A stretch of DNA of 64,000 nucleotides, taken from positions 4,898,001 to 4,962,000 of the forward strand of contig CBDCVZ010000010.1 in assembly GCA_965223215.1 (NCBI GenBank), read 5' to 3'. Shown piece after piece: positions 18,980-26,514 of the stretch. Origin of the DNA: JABDMH01 sp965223215. GTDB lineage: Bacteria > Bacteroidota > Bacteroidia > Chitinophagales > Saprospiraceae. Position 1 is the stretch's first letter, and each line of letters begins with the position of its first letter. The position numbers and the translations under genes are program-made. The notes beneath the pieces are model-generated. The model worked only from the letters and a program-made list of their open reading frames with translations, had not been told where the DNA came from and did not search any database.

Positions 18980-19654
18980 ATGCAACTAAAAGCCATGATC
19001 ATCGATGATCATCGTCTCTTTGCTGAGGGACTTGAAGCCCTTTTGAAGGTGTCAACGCGTGTAGATGTGCTCGTGACGGAGATTTCTCGTGATGGAGAAG
19101 ATATTTATCGAGTACTGACAAAAAAGCGCCGCCACCTGATTTTTCTAGACCTCAACTTGGGGGTAAAGAATGGCCTAGACCTCATCGAGCCGATCAAGGA
19201 TTTGTCTCCATCCACCAAGGTGTTGGTCATATCCGGCTATGAAGATGAAAAATTTGTGAGGAGAGCCTTTGTTAATGGAGCCGATGGGTACCTTCTTAAG
19301 GGCTCGCCTTTGGAGGAGCTTGAAGAAGCCATCGAAACAGTGATGTCAGATAATACATTTATGGGTAAAGGCGTTCAGGTGACAGCAAAACGAAGGAACT
19401 TTCGTGAACTGAGAAGGAATGGCGTGCACAGCAAAGGTTATATGGATCGTTTCTCCGTTAAGCATCATTTAACCAAGCGAGAGCACGAAATTCTCCATTT
19501 AATCACCCAGGCATTTAGTAACAAAGAAATCGCTCAAAAGCTCTTTATCAGTGATCAAACAGTGAGTGTACACCGGAAAAACATCATGAGGAAATTAGGT
19601 GTCAGTAATACGGTAAGCCTTGTCAAGGCCGCCCAAAATCTGAGTATAAATTAG
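18980..19654 (+). CDS. NarL/FixJ-type response regulator transcription factor
   Basis: A 224-residue protein with a receiver domain (about 1-125) and a LuxR-type helix-turn-helix (about 164-219). The receiver is complete: acidic pair Asp9/Asp10 (IIDDHRLF), phosphoacceptor Asp57 (FLDLNLG), switch residue Ser85 (VISG) and Lys107 (YLLKG). The helix-turn-helix reads LTKREHEILHLI ... IAQKLFISDQTVSVHRKNIM. The linker (about 130-160) is longer and more basic than usual. No histidine kinase is encoded nearby, so the signal must come from elsewhere. It lies 58 bases upstream of the cohesin/SprB adhesin on the same strand, so it may control that gene; this is inferred from position only. Confidence 0.93.
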   Translation: MQLKAMIIDDHRLFAEGLEALLKVSTRVDVLVTEISRDGEDIYRVLTKKRRHLIFLDLNLGVKNGLDLIEPIKDLSPSTKVLVISGYEDEKFVRRAFVNGADGYLLKGSPLEELEEAIETVMSDNTFMGKGVQVTAKRRNFRELRRNGVHSKGYMDRFSVKHHLTKREHEILHLITQAFSNKEIAQKLFISDQTVSVHRKNIMRKLGVSNTVSLVKAAQNLSIN

Positions 19655-19712
19655 GTGAATTAAATAACCGTTTGACCTAAGAAAAAGCGGGCCAGTGCCC
19701 AAAAAAAATGCT

Positions 19713-22298
19713 ATGAAGAAACTGTATCTACTACTCATCTTAACGCTCGGATTGCAGGCTGCCGTCTGGGCTCAACCGACCTTTACCATTGATGATACCT
19801 CGGCTGATCCGGGTGGTACGGTCAGTGTCAATTTCAAGGTGAAGGATTTCACCAATATTATCGGTATGCAGTTTTCGATCAACTGGGATCCCTCGGTGCT
19901 CAGCTATAAGTCCATCTCAAATTTCAGCAACACAGTTCGTGACTTTGACATGGCATCGTTTAATACCGACTCCAAGTTTATCAACATCGGTCAGATGGTC
20001 TGTCAATGGTTTGACATGAGCACAGAACCCAATACCGTTCCCGATGGGACCATACTGTTTACAGTCGAATTTGACGTAGTCGGAGCCGGTGGATCTTCTA
20101 CCACAGTGACCATTGGAGATGAACCACGAAAAATTGAAGTCATCGATAATAATGAAGCTGATATCGGTCTGAAGTCGGAAGGAGGTTCTTTCACAGCAAC
20201 AGGTACCGGAGGTGCAAGCTTGCAACTGATCGGTTCGGATGAGGTTGGAGCCAGCGGTGAGGATGTCTGTGTGGAAATCAGTGTAAGGAATTTTGACAAT
20301 ATCACGGGAATGCAATTTAGTCTCAATTGGGATCAAACCTTTCTAACTTATACGGGTGTCGGTGCATTTAATCTCAACGGACTTAGTGAAGGATCATTTA
20401 ATGCAGACAACGTCAGCGAAGGTAAGCTGGTGTTGCAGTGGTTAGAACCGGGGAGCTCAGGCATCACTTTAGCCAACGATACTCGGATATTTCATGTATG
20501 CTTTAATATCACAGGCACGTCTGGCAGTAGAACGGTTCAATTTAGTGATGATCCTGTAGCCATCGAGATTGTTGAAGCCGGTGGGATGGGGGTCCAATTC
20601 TCACAACGTCCTGGCAGCGTCACAGTGGATGATGGCGGAGGAGGTGGCAATGGTGGCGATTGCATGGTTGACGGATTTGCCCTGGTGGCTGATAAAACTG
20701 GAGGTGATCCAGGTTCTGAGGTTTGTGTGGGCATTAGTGTACAGGGCTTCAATGACATCTCAAGTGCTGCTAGTACCATCGAATGGGATCCAGCCATATT
20801 GAGTAACCCGCGAATTTCAGGAATCAATCTATCGGGTTTGGCCGAAGGAAACTTTAACCTCGATCAAGGCGCCAATGGCATGCTCTCCTTCGTTTGGTTT
20901 GATCCTGCCACCGATGGAATTACCTTGTCTGACGGATCCGAGATCTTCGAAATCTGTTTTGATGCCATTGGATCACTTGGACAAAGTACCACTGTTGTTT
21001 TTTCGGATGCCCTTTCTACTCGAGAGGCAGGAAACGACGACGGTATGATAACTTTTAATCAATGTGATGGATCGGTGACCATGGGCGATGCTCCAGGAGG
21101 GAACATTTCTAGCAATGTAACTTCTCCAACTTGTCGTGGTGAAACCAACGGATCCATCAATATTACGGTTGATTTTGGCAGTGCTCCTTACTCATTTGAA
21201 TGGACACGAGGGGGTACGATCGTAGCAACTACAGAAGACATCAATGGCATCGGAGCAGGCACCTACATCGTCAAAGTGACAGATGGTGCCGGGATGGAAG
21301 AAACTCTAGAAGTTATCGTAGCTGACCCCAGCGGTGCCCAGATCACCAATGTGGATATTACCGACGCCACCGATGGTGCCAATGGGGCAATTGCCCTCAC
21401 CGTAACTGGGAATGGCCTATCGTACAGTTGGAGCAACGGTGCCACTACACGCGACATTGCGGGCTTAGAAGGTGGCAGTTATTCCCTGACCATCACGGAG
21501 CCAAATGGGTGCACCATTGACACTGCATTTGCTGTGGGTGGCGGAGAATTTGCGGTTGAGATTACCAATCGTGATTTCAATGGTTCTGGTGTGAGCTGCA
21601 ACGGAGAACGAGATGGTTCGCTCACGGCGGTAGCAAGCGGGGGCACAGGACCTTATACTTACCAATGGGACGACGGCAGCACCGATGCAACTCGAGCCGG
21701 TGTGGGAGCTGGCGAGTATTCTGTAACAGTAACCGATGGGGCTGGAGATCAGGTGAATAATAGCATTACGATAAATGAACCCGATGTACTCCGGGTCAAC
21801 GTGAGTACGACTCCCTCGCCCAATGGCGTAGAGGGTACTGCCGAAGCAGTCGTCTCAGGTGGAACAGAGCCTTATACTTATACTTGGAATGATAAGACAC
21901 CCCCAAGCACGACTCGGCTGATCATAAGCCTTGATGTAGGCACCTACACCGTGGTTGTCAGTGACGCCAACGGTTGTACTGCCAGCGGATCAGGCATCGT
22001 TTCAGAGTCTCAGCAAGAATGCTTTACTGGCAGACTTGTGATCACCCCAAATGACGATTCCAAAAATGATTTTTTCAGCATCGCTTGCATTGCGGGGACC
22101 GACAACGAGCTTGAGATCTATGACCGGCAGGGTGAGTTGGTCTACGAAGCAGCAAACTACAACAATGATTGGTTTGGATTAGATCGCAATGGAGATCGAT
22201 TACCTGATGGTGCCTATTTCTGGATCGTTAGGGTTCGATTGTCCAGTGGTCTGGAGCAACACACGGGGCATCTCACCATTATTCGTGACTTAAATTAA
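19713..22298 (+). CDS. Secreted adhesin with three cohesin-like domains, SprB-type repeats and a type B T9SS sorting domain
   Basis: An 861-residue protein from the ATG at 19713 (signal peptide MKKLYLLLILTLGLQAAVWA); the frame is open from a GTG six codons earlier. Three tandem cohesin-like modules occupy about residues 22-165, 170-305 and 320-456, seen as repeats of a PGxxVxVxxxVxxFxxIxxxQFxxxWDP pattern (DPGGTVSVNFKVKDF, GASGEDVCVEISVRNF, DPGSEVCVGISVQGF). A glycine-rich linker (DDGGGGGNGGDC) precedes the third. About four SprB/PKD-like repeats follow (for example SPTCRGETNGSINI ... YIVKVTDG). The end (RLVITPNDDSKNDFF, LEIYDRQGELVYE, LPDGAYFWIV) is a gliding-motility type C-terminal domain (T9SS type B). 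It is probably held on the surface with the PorP/SprF protein encoded 37 bases downstream. Confidence 0.92.
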   Translation: MKKLYLLLILTLGLQAAVWAQPTFTIDDTSADPGGTVSVNFKVKDFTNIIGMQFSINWDPSVLSYKSISNFSNTVRDFDMASFNTDSKFINIGQMVCQWFDMSTEPNTVPDGTILFTVEFDVVGAGGSSTTVTIGDEPRKIEVIDNNEADIGLKSEGGSFTATGTGGASLQLIGSDEVGASGEDVCVEISVRNFDNITGMQFSLNWDQTFLTYTGVGAFNLNGLSEGSFNADNVSEGKLVLQWLEPGSSGITLANDTRIFHVCFNITGTSGSRTVQFSDDPVAIEIVEAGGMGVQFSQRPGSVTVDDGGGGGNGGDCMVDGFALVADKTGGDPGSEVCVGISVQGFNDISSAASTIEWDPAILSNPRISGINLSGLAEGNFNLDQGANGMLSFVWFDPATDGITLSDGSEIFEICFDAIGSLGQSTTVVFSDALSTREAGNDDGMITFNQCDGSVTMGDAPGGNISSNVTSPTCRGETNGSINITVDFGSAPYSFEWTRGGTIVATTEDINGIGAGTYIVKVTDGAGMEETLEVIVADPSGAQITNVDITDATDGANGAIALTVTGNGLSYSWSNGATTRDIAGLEGGSYSLTITEPNGCTIDTAFAVGGGEFAVEITNRDFNGSGVSCNGERDGSLTAVASGGTGPYTYQWDDGSTDATRAGVGAGEYSVTVTDGAGDQVNNSITINEPDVLRVNVSTTPSPNGVEGTAEAVVSGGTEPYTYTWNDKTPPSTTRLIISLDVGTYTVVVSDANGCTASGSGIVSESQQECFTGRLVITPNDDSKNDFFSIACIAGTDNELEIYDRQGELVYEAANYNNDWFGLDRNGDRLPDGAYFWIVRVRLSSGLEQHTGHLTIIRDLN

Positions 22299-22335
22299 TA
22301 CGATTCCCAAACCAGCAGCTAGAAAAGAATTCCCA

Positions 22336-23262
22336 ATGAAAAGACTTATACTTACCATAACGAGCATCATTGCCCTAGTGCAATTAGCTGTGTCTCAAGA
22401 GGAGGGATATTATCGCCACTACTTGCTAAGTCCGATATTGGTCAATCCAGCCTATACGGGGTTTGAGGATCAACACAATCTGATCTTCAACTACAACCGG
22501 CAATGGGCCGACTTTGATGGTGGACCAAATACAGTTACCGCCAGCTATAATGGTCCGGTGGGTGAGCAGATTGGCCTGGGTATCATGCTGAGCAGTGATA
22601 ACGCAGCATCCCTAAGTCGAAATCGAACATCCCTTTCCTACGCGTTCAAATTTATTTTGAATGAACTTGATCTTTCCTTGGGCCTAGCGACTACTTTTGA
22701 ACAGTCAAGACTAAAAGGTACCGCATTGTTACAATCGGGTATTGACATCACCGATCCAGTTTTAGCTGATGCTACGGGTGGGGTCAAGCTATTTGATGCC
22801 GCATTTGGTGCACATGCCAAGTATGAAGAGTTCTTTTTTGGCATTGCAGCGCCCAACCTGATCCGTGCCCGGGTCAACAAAGACCCGCTTGTTGAAGCAG
22901 GTTCGACGGGCTTACTGGAATCTTTCTTAGCTTATTTAGGCTACAAATGGCAGGTGGAAGACAATAACTTCTTCGTAGAACCCTCCATCATGGTGCGTAA
23001 TCTTCGAGGTTCGAGGTTTCAAGTAGATTTTAATGGGAAGTTGCACTTTTTTGAAGATCAACTGATTGGTGGGTTGACCTATACTTTGGGAGGAGGCAAC
23101 CGTTTTGCGATTCTACTTGGTACGGCACTAACAAATTTTGACTTGTTTTATAGCTATACCACCTCATTTCAACAATCTCAGGCCTATCATAGTGGAGCTC
23201 ACGAGATCAGTATAAGATTCCGATTTGGAGAGCGCAAAAAGAAATTAGACGAAGACGAATAA
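22336..23262 (+). CDS. PorP/SprF family type IX secretion membrane protein
   Basis: A 308-residue outer-membrane protein with a signal peptide (RLILTITSIIALVQLAVSQ) and the family N-terminus (YYRHYLLSPILVNPAYTGF, then NLIFNYNRQWADFDGGP). The rest is beta-strand rich and ends in ISIRFRFGERKKKL. In Flavobacterium johnsoniae, SprF lies after sprB and is needed to secrete or attach SprB; PorP plays a related part in Porphyromonas. The same order (type B adhesin, then PorP/SprF) occurs here with a gap of only 37 bases, so this is likely the dedicated partner of the upstream adhesin. No core T9SS machinery genes are in the window. Confidence 0.92.
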   Translation: MKRLILTITSIIALVQLAVSQEEGYYRHYLLSPILVNPAYTGFEDQHNLIFNYNRQWADFDGGPNTVTASYNGPVGEQIGLGIMLSSDNAASLSRNRTSLSYAFKFILNELDLSLGLATTFEQSRLKGTALLQSGIDITDPVLADATGGVKLFDAAFGAHAKYEEFFFGIAAPNLIRARVNKDPLVEAGSTGLLESFLAYLGYKWQVEDNNFFVEPSIMVRNLRGSRFQVDFNGKLHFFEDQLIGGLTYTLGGGNRFAILLGTALTNFDLFYSYTTSFQQSQAYHSGAHEISIRFRFGERKKKLDEDE

Positions 23263-23465
23263 AAGACATAGAATCGCTGCTTATGCTTCAGACAAAAAGT
23301 TAAAAGCAAGCCATTCATCATCATCCCTAAACCATTTTTTTCGGCAATATTTGGCTTTGTGGGTCCACAGTGGTTGCACCGGTATTTGCTGGATACAGAA
23401 AGATTTCTCCGGTATTGCAATTTCCTAATGTCGAAAAAACCTGAATAAATATACTTCCGTTTTTT

Positions 23466-23993
23466 TCACTGCGAAAAAACGACTTCAACCAGTTGATTTT
23501 TGGGAGCTTTAAAGATTCGATGGCTTTGACGGTTGAGTTGATAACCGTGATCTGGTGCAAAATAAATGTCCAGGGAGACATCTTCTAAGAAACTATGAGA
23601 CTGCGTTTTAATCTCCAGGCTGATCACTGAATTTCCTTTTGTTTTCACTTTCAGTAATTGCACTTTGAGCTCAGGATCAACAGCCCGGTAAGATGTGGCC
23701 GCAGTGTCTCCATTCAACTCAGAATCAACGCCGTATTTATCAAATAACGCAGGTCTATTGATGTCGTAGCTAGCAAATGCTTGTACATCCTCATAAATGG
23801 GATAATCGTTCAACTTACGAGTTTCAGCAGTTCCGTCCACCACTATTTTTTTTGTCACCTGGAGGGTCGTGGAATCCGACACATACGCTTCAATAAATTG
23901 AGTCAAATCAAAGAATTCCTTTGGTGTTTTAATTACTTTACTATTAGGATTACAACCGAATAAAAATAGAGCCAGAATAAGATAAGTTCGCAT
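23466..23993 (-). CDS. Hypothetical lipoprotein
   Basis: A 175-residue protein whose N-terminus (MRTYLILALFLFGC) ends with a lipobox cysteine at residue 14, so it is predicted to be a lipoprotein. The mature part is mixed alpha/beta with no family I recognise; it carries several short charged segments and ends with QLVEVVFSQ. The start lies 10 bases after the gpmI stop, so the two genes are probably cotranscribed, although no functional link to glycolysis is apparent. An AT-rich inverted repeat (CGTTTTTT/AAAAAACG, about 23457-23482) overlaps its 3' end and may help termination between it and the convergent porP gene. Confidence 0.75.
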   Translation of the reverse strand: MRTYLILALFLFGCNPNSKVIKTPKEFFDLTQFIEAYVSDSTTLQVTKKIVVDGTAETRKLNDYPIYEDVQAFASYDINRPALFDKYGVDSELNGDTAATSYRAVDPELKVQLLKVKTKGNSVISLEIKTQSHSFLEDVSLDIYFAPDHGYQLNRQSHRIFKAPKNQLVEVVFSQ

Positions 23994-24003
23994 TATTAAA
24001 TAG

Positions 24004-25530
24004 CTATCTAATTAGTGATGAACCTGTCATATCAGCTGGAATGGTGATTTCCATGAGCGACAAAATAGTGGGGGCTAAATCACCTAATTTGCCTGAATTA
24101 ATTTGTACTTCTGCATCATCTGCATGAACCAATATGCAGGGTACTGGATTTTTAGAATGAGCGGTGTTAGGGGATCCGTCAGGATTGATCATGTAATCCG
24201 CATTTCCATGGTCTGCTATGATCAAAATATGATATTCTAATTCTCGTAGTCGAGCAACTAATTTACCGACACATTCATCCACTGTTTCGGCGGCCGTCAT
24301 CACCGCCCTAAACACCCCGGTATGGCCTACCATGTCCGTGTTAGCAAAGTTGAGACATATAAAATGTGGTGTTTTTTCATCGAGATGTGCCAGCAGAGCT
24401 TCTGTCATTTCTCGTGCACTCATCTCGGGCTGAAGATCATAAGTAGCCACCTTAGGGGAGGGTATCAATATTCTCTCTTCTCCTTCAAACTCGTCTTCCT
24501 TGCCTCCAGAGAAGAAGAAGGTGACATGGGGATATTTTTCAGTTTCAGCAATCCGCAACTGTGAAAGTCCAGCATTTGCAATCACCTCTCCTAGGGTGTT
24601 TTTAAGGTTTTCCTGCGAAAACAGGACCTCGATGCCCTCGAAAAGCTCGTCATATTGCGTCATGGTGAGAAAGTGCAGATCCAATTTCTTCATCTCATAC
24701 TCTGGAAAATCTTCTTGCGAAAGTGCCCGAGTAAGTTGACGTGGCCGATCGGTGCGAAAATTGAAGAAAATAACCAGATCGTTGTCTTTAATGCTGGTTA
24801 GCGGCTTTCCCTGCCCATCGTCCTGCACCATGGGCATGACAAACTCATCCGTAACCTCCTTCGCATAGCTCTCAGCTAAAGCACTTACCAGATTGTGTTT
24901 GACCTCCCCTTGTCCCGAAACCAATAAATCATAGGCCAATTTGGTGCGATCCCAACGCAAGTCACGATCCATAGCATAGTAGCGACCTATTACGGAAGCC
25001 ACTTCGGTATTTTTGTCACTCAGAAAATCTTGCAAGTCTTTGAGATAGTGAAGCCCACCGGTGGGTGCGGTGTCTCTACCATCCAGAAAGCAGTGTGCAA
25101 AGACATTTCGAGCATTCAGTCCCTCCGCAATCTCAATCAGACATTTCAAATGATCCATGTGCGAATGAACACCGCCATCAGACAGTAGACCCATGAAGTG
25201 AATGGCACGCTTCTCTTGCACCGCAGACCTAATTGCATTGACCAAAACTTGATTTTTTGCTAACGATCCAGATTGTACCGCCAGGTTGATTTTTGCAAGC
25301 TGCTGGTACACGATACGTCCGGCACCAATGTTGAGATGACCAACCTCGGAATTGCCCATTTGACCCTCGGGAAGTCCTACCTCCATGCCGTATGTGATCA
25401 GTCGACTGTTGGGTCGTTCTGATAAGAGTTGATTCATAACTGGTGTACTTGCCTTTGCAATGGCATCCACCTCGGGGTCTTGACCAATGCCCCAACCATC
25501 AAGTATCAACAGTGCTAATCGATTGCTCAT
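24004..25530 (-). CDS. gpmI: 2,3-bisphosphoglycerate-independent phosphoglycerate mutase
   Basis: This enzyme interconverts 3- and 2-phosphoglycerate in glycolysis and gluconeogenesis with two Mn ions. The start MSNRLALLILDGWGIG and the catalytic serine motif GQMGNSEVGHLNIGAGR are diagnostic, as are LDGRDTAPTGG, GRYYAMDRDLRWDR and IADHGNADYM. At 508 residues it has the usual family length. The frame is open back to 25599, but a promoter-like TAACTTTG lies at 25597-25604, so the longer start would sit inside the promoter; the ATG at 25530 also gives the conserved N-terminus. A lipoprotein gene follows after 10 bases. Confidence 0.96.
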   Translation of the reverse strand: MSNRLALLILDGWGIGQDPEVDAIAKASTPVMNQLLSERPNSRLITYGMEVGLPEGQMGNSEVGHLNIGAGRIVYQQLAKINLAVQSGSLAKNQVLVNAIRSAVQEKRAIHFMGLLSDGGVHSHMDHLKCLIEIAEGLNARNVFAHCFLDGRDTAPTGGLHYLKDLQDFLSDKNTEVASVIGRYYAMDRDLRWDRTKLAYDLLVSGQGEVKHNLVSALAESYAKEVTDEFVMPMVQDDGQGKPLTSIKDNDLVIFFNFRTDRPRQLTRALSQEDFPEYEMKKLDLHFLTMTQYDELFEGIEVLFSQENLKNTLGEVIANAGLSQLRIAETEKYPHVTFFFSGGKEDEFEGEERILIPSPKVATYDLQPEMSAREMTEALLAHLDEKTPHFICLNFANTDMVGHTGVFRAVMTAAETVDECVGKLVARLRELEYHILIIADHGNADYMINPDGSPNTAHSKNPVPCILVHADDAEVQINSGKLGDLAPTILSLMEITIPADMTGSSLIR

Positions 25531-25596
25531 TGTGATTTTCCTTCTATTTTTTGTGAATGTGGTGCGCCTTTTCTCTGTTGCAGTCACCAGGGTGCG

Positions 25597-25604
25597 CAAA
25601 GTTA
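25597..25604 (-). promoter_or_regulatory. Candidate gpmI promoter (-7 box TAACTTTG)
   Basis: On the minus strand, TTG, an 18-base spacer and TAACTTTG match the Bacteroidota -33/-7 pattern. The -7 box lies about 67 bases before the gpmI ATG. The spacing and position make this one of the better promoter candidates in the window. Confidence 0.5.
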
Positions 25605-25716
25605 AGAATATCCATCAGGCACCAAGGCTATTTAAGAAGTATTGCAGCTCATCGGAACACATCATTGAGGGGAAGTCATTCTCCCGAAACGATTGATACT
25701 ATGGTGGGCTCCGAAA

Positions 25717-26505
25717 TCAGCGGAATGAGGTAAGATCTTGGATATCCAAAACACCTAATCCGAATAAGGCAAAATCGTAGCGACACGGATCTAACGGGTC
25801 AAAGTGCCGCAGCATCTTCGTGAGCTCTAGTACGGCTTTCCAATCTCGTTGCTTACGAGATAAGAGTCTCAAACGCCTTGCTACTCGTTCTACATGAACA
25901 TCTAATGGCAGGAAGAGCTGATGGGGTTGGATCTGACTCCAAATTCCAAAATCTACCCCCGCTTGATCCTTGCGCACCATCCAGCGCAAAAACATGTTGA
26001 GCCGCTTGCAAGTGGATTTTCGAGCAGGGGTGGACAAGTGCTTACGTGTGCGTTGGAGCGCCGACGGGAGGGAAAAAAAGAGTTCTTCACACTGAATGAG
26101 TCCACGCTCAAGAGAACCGGACTCATGCACAAACAGATACTCCAGGCTTTCGTATTGCGCAAAATACCACTGCAGAAATTCTAGGAAATAGATCGTATCA
26201 GGATACTGAAAGGTCCGATGAGCAAAATCGGAAAATCGGGCGCGGTCCTTGGCTTGATGGTTTTGAATGAAATCGAATGGAGCATTGTCCATCAACTCAA
26301 ATAAATCTGTCGCTTTGTTGATGATTGTTTTTCTCTGGCCCCAAGAAAATATAGCAGTCCAAAAGGCAGTAATTTCGACATCCTGCTTGAGATCATAACG
26401 ATGTGGAACACAGATCGGATCATCTGGAATGAAAGAAGGTCGGTTGTAGCGCTCCACTGCATGATCTAGCACTACCTTTAGTTGGTGCATCTCCAGTGCA
26501 GTCAA
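25717..26505 (-). CDS. TIGR02757 (DUF2400) family protein
   Basis: A 262-residue protein with the features of the TIGR02757 family: an N-terminal region with DDPICVPHRY, DVEITAFWTAIFSWGQRKTI, and a C-terminal RWMVRKDQAGVDFGIW followed by LFLPLDVHVERVARRLRLL and FDPLDPCRYDFALFGLGV. The fold of the C-terminal part resembles helix-hairpin-helix DNA glycosylases, but the function is not known. It starts 9 bases after the infB stop and so is probably the last gene of the rimP-nusA-infB transcript. That position gives no direct clue to its job. Confidence 0.9.
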   Translation of the reverse strand: MTALEMHQLKVVLDHAVERYNRPSFIPDDPICVPHRYDLKQDVEITAFWTAIFSWGQRKTIINKATDLFELMDNAPFDFIQNHQAKDRARFSDFAHRTFQYPDTIYFLEFLQWYFAQYESLEYLFVHESGSLERGLIQCEELFFSLPSALQRTRKHLSTPARKSTCKRLNMFLRWMVRKDQAGVDFGIWSQIQPHQLFLPLDVHVERVARRLRLLSRKQRDWKAVLELTKMLRHFDPLDPCRYDFALFGLGVLDIQDLTSFR

Positions 26506-26514
26506 GAGATGCGG

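Noticed and set aside
19917..20336. Antisense frame of 139 codons in the adhesin gene
   Set aside because: Mirror of the repeated cohesin modules; no family resemblance.
23390..23425. Direct repeat CCGGTATT near the end of porP
   Set aside because: Only eight bases, no relation to genes or promoters; likely chance.
23327..23581. Minus-strand frame of 84 codons near the 3' end of the lipoprotein
   Set aside because: Overlaps the lipoprotein in another frame and has no motifs.
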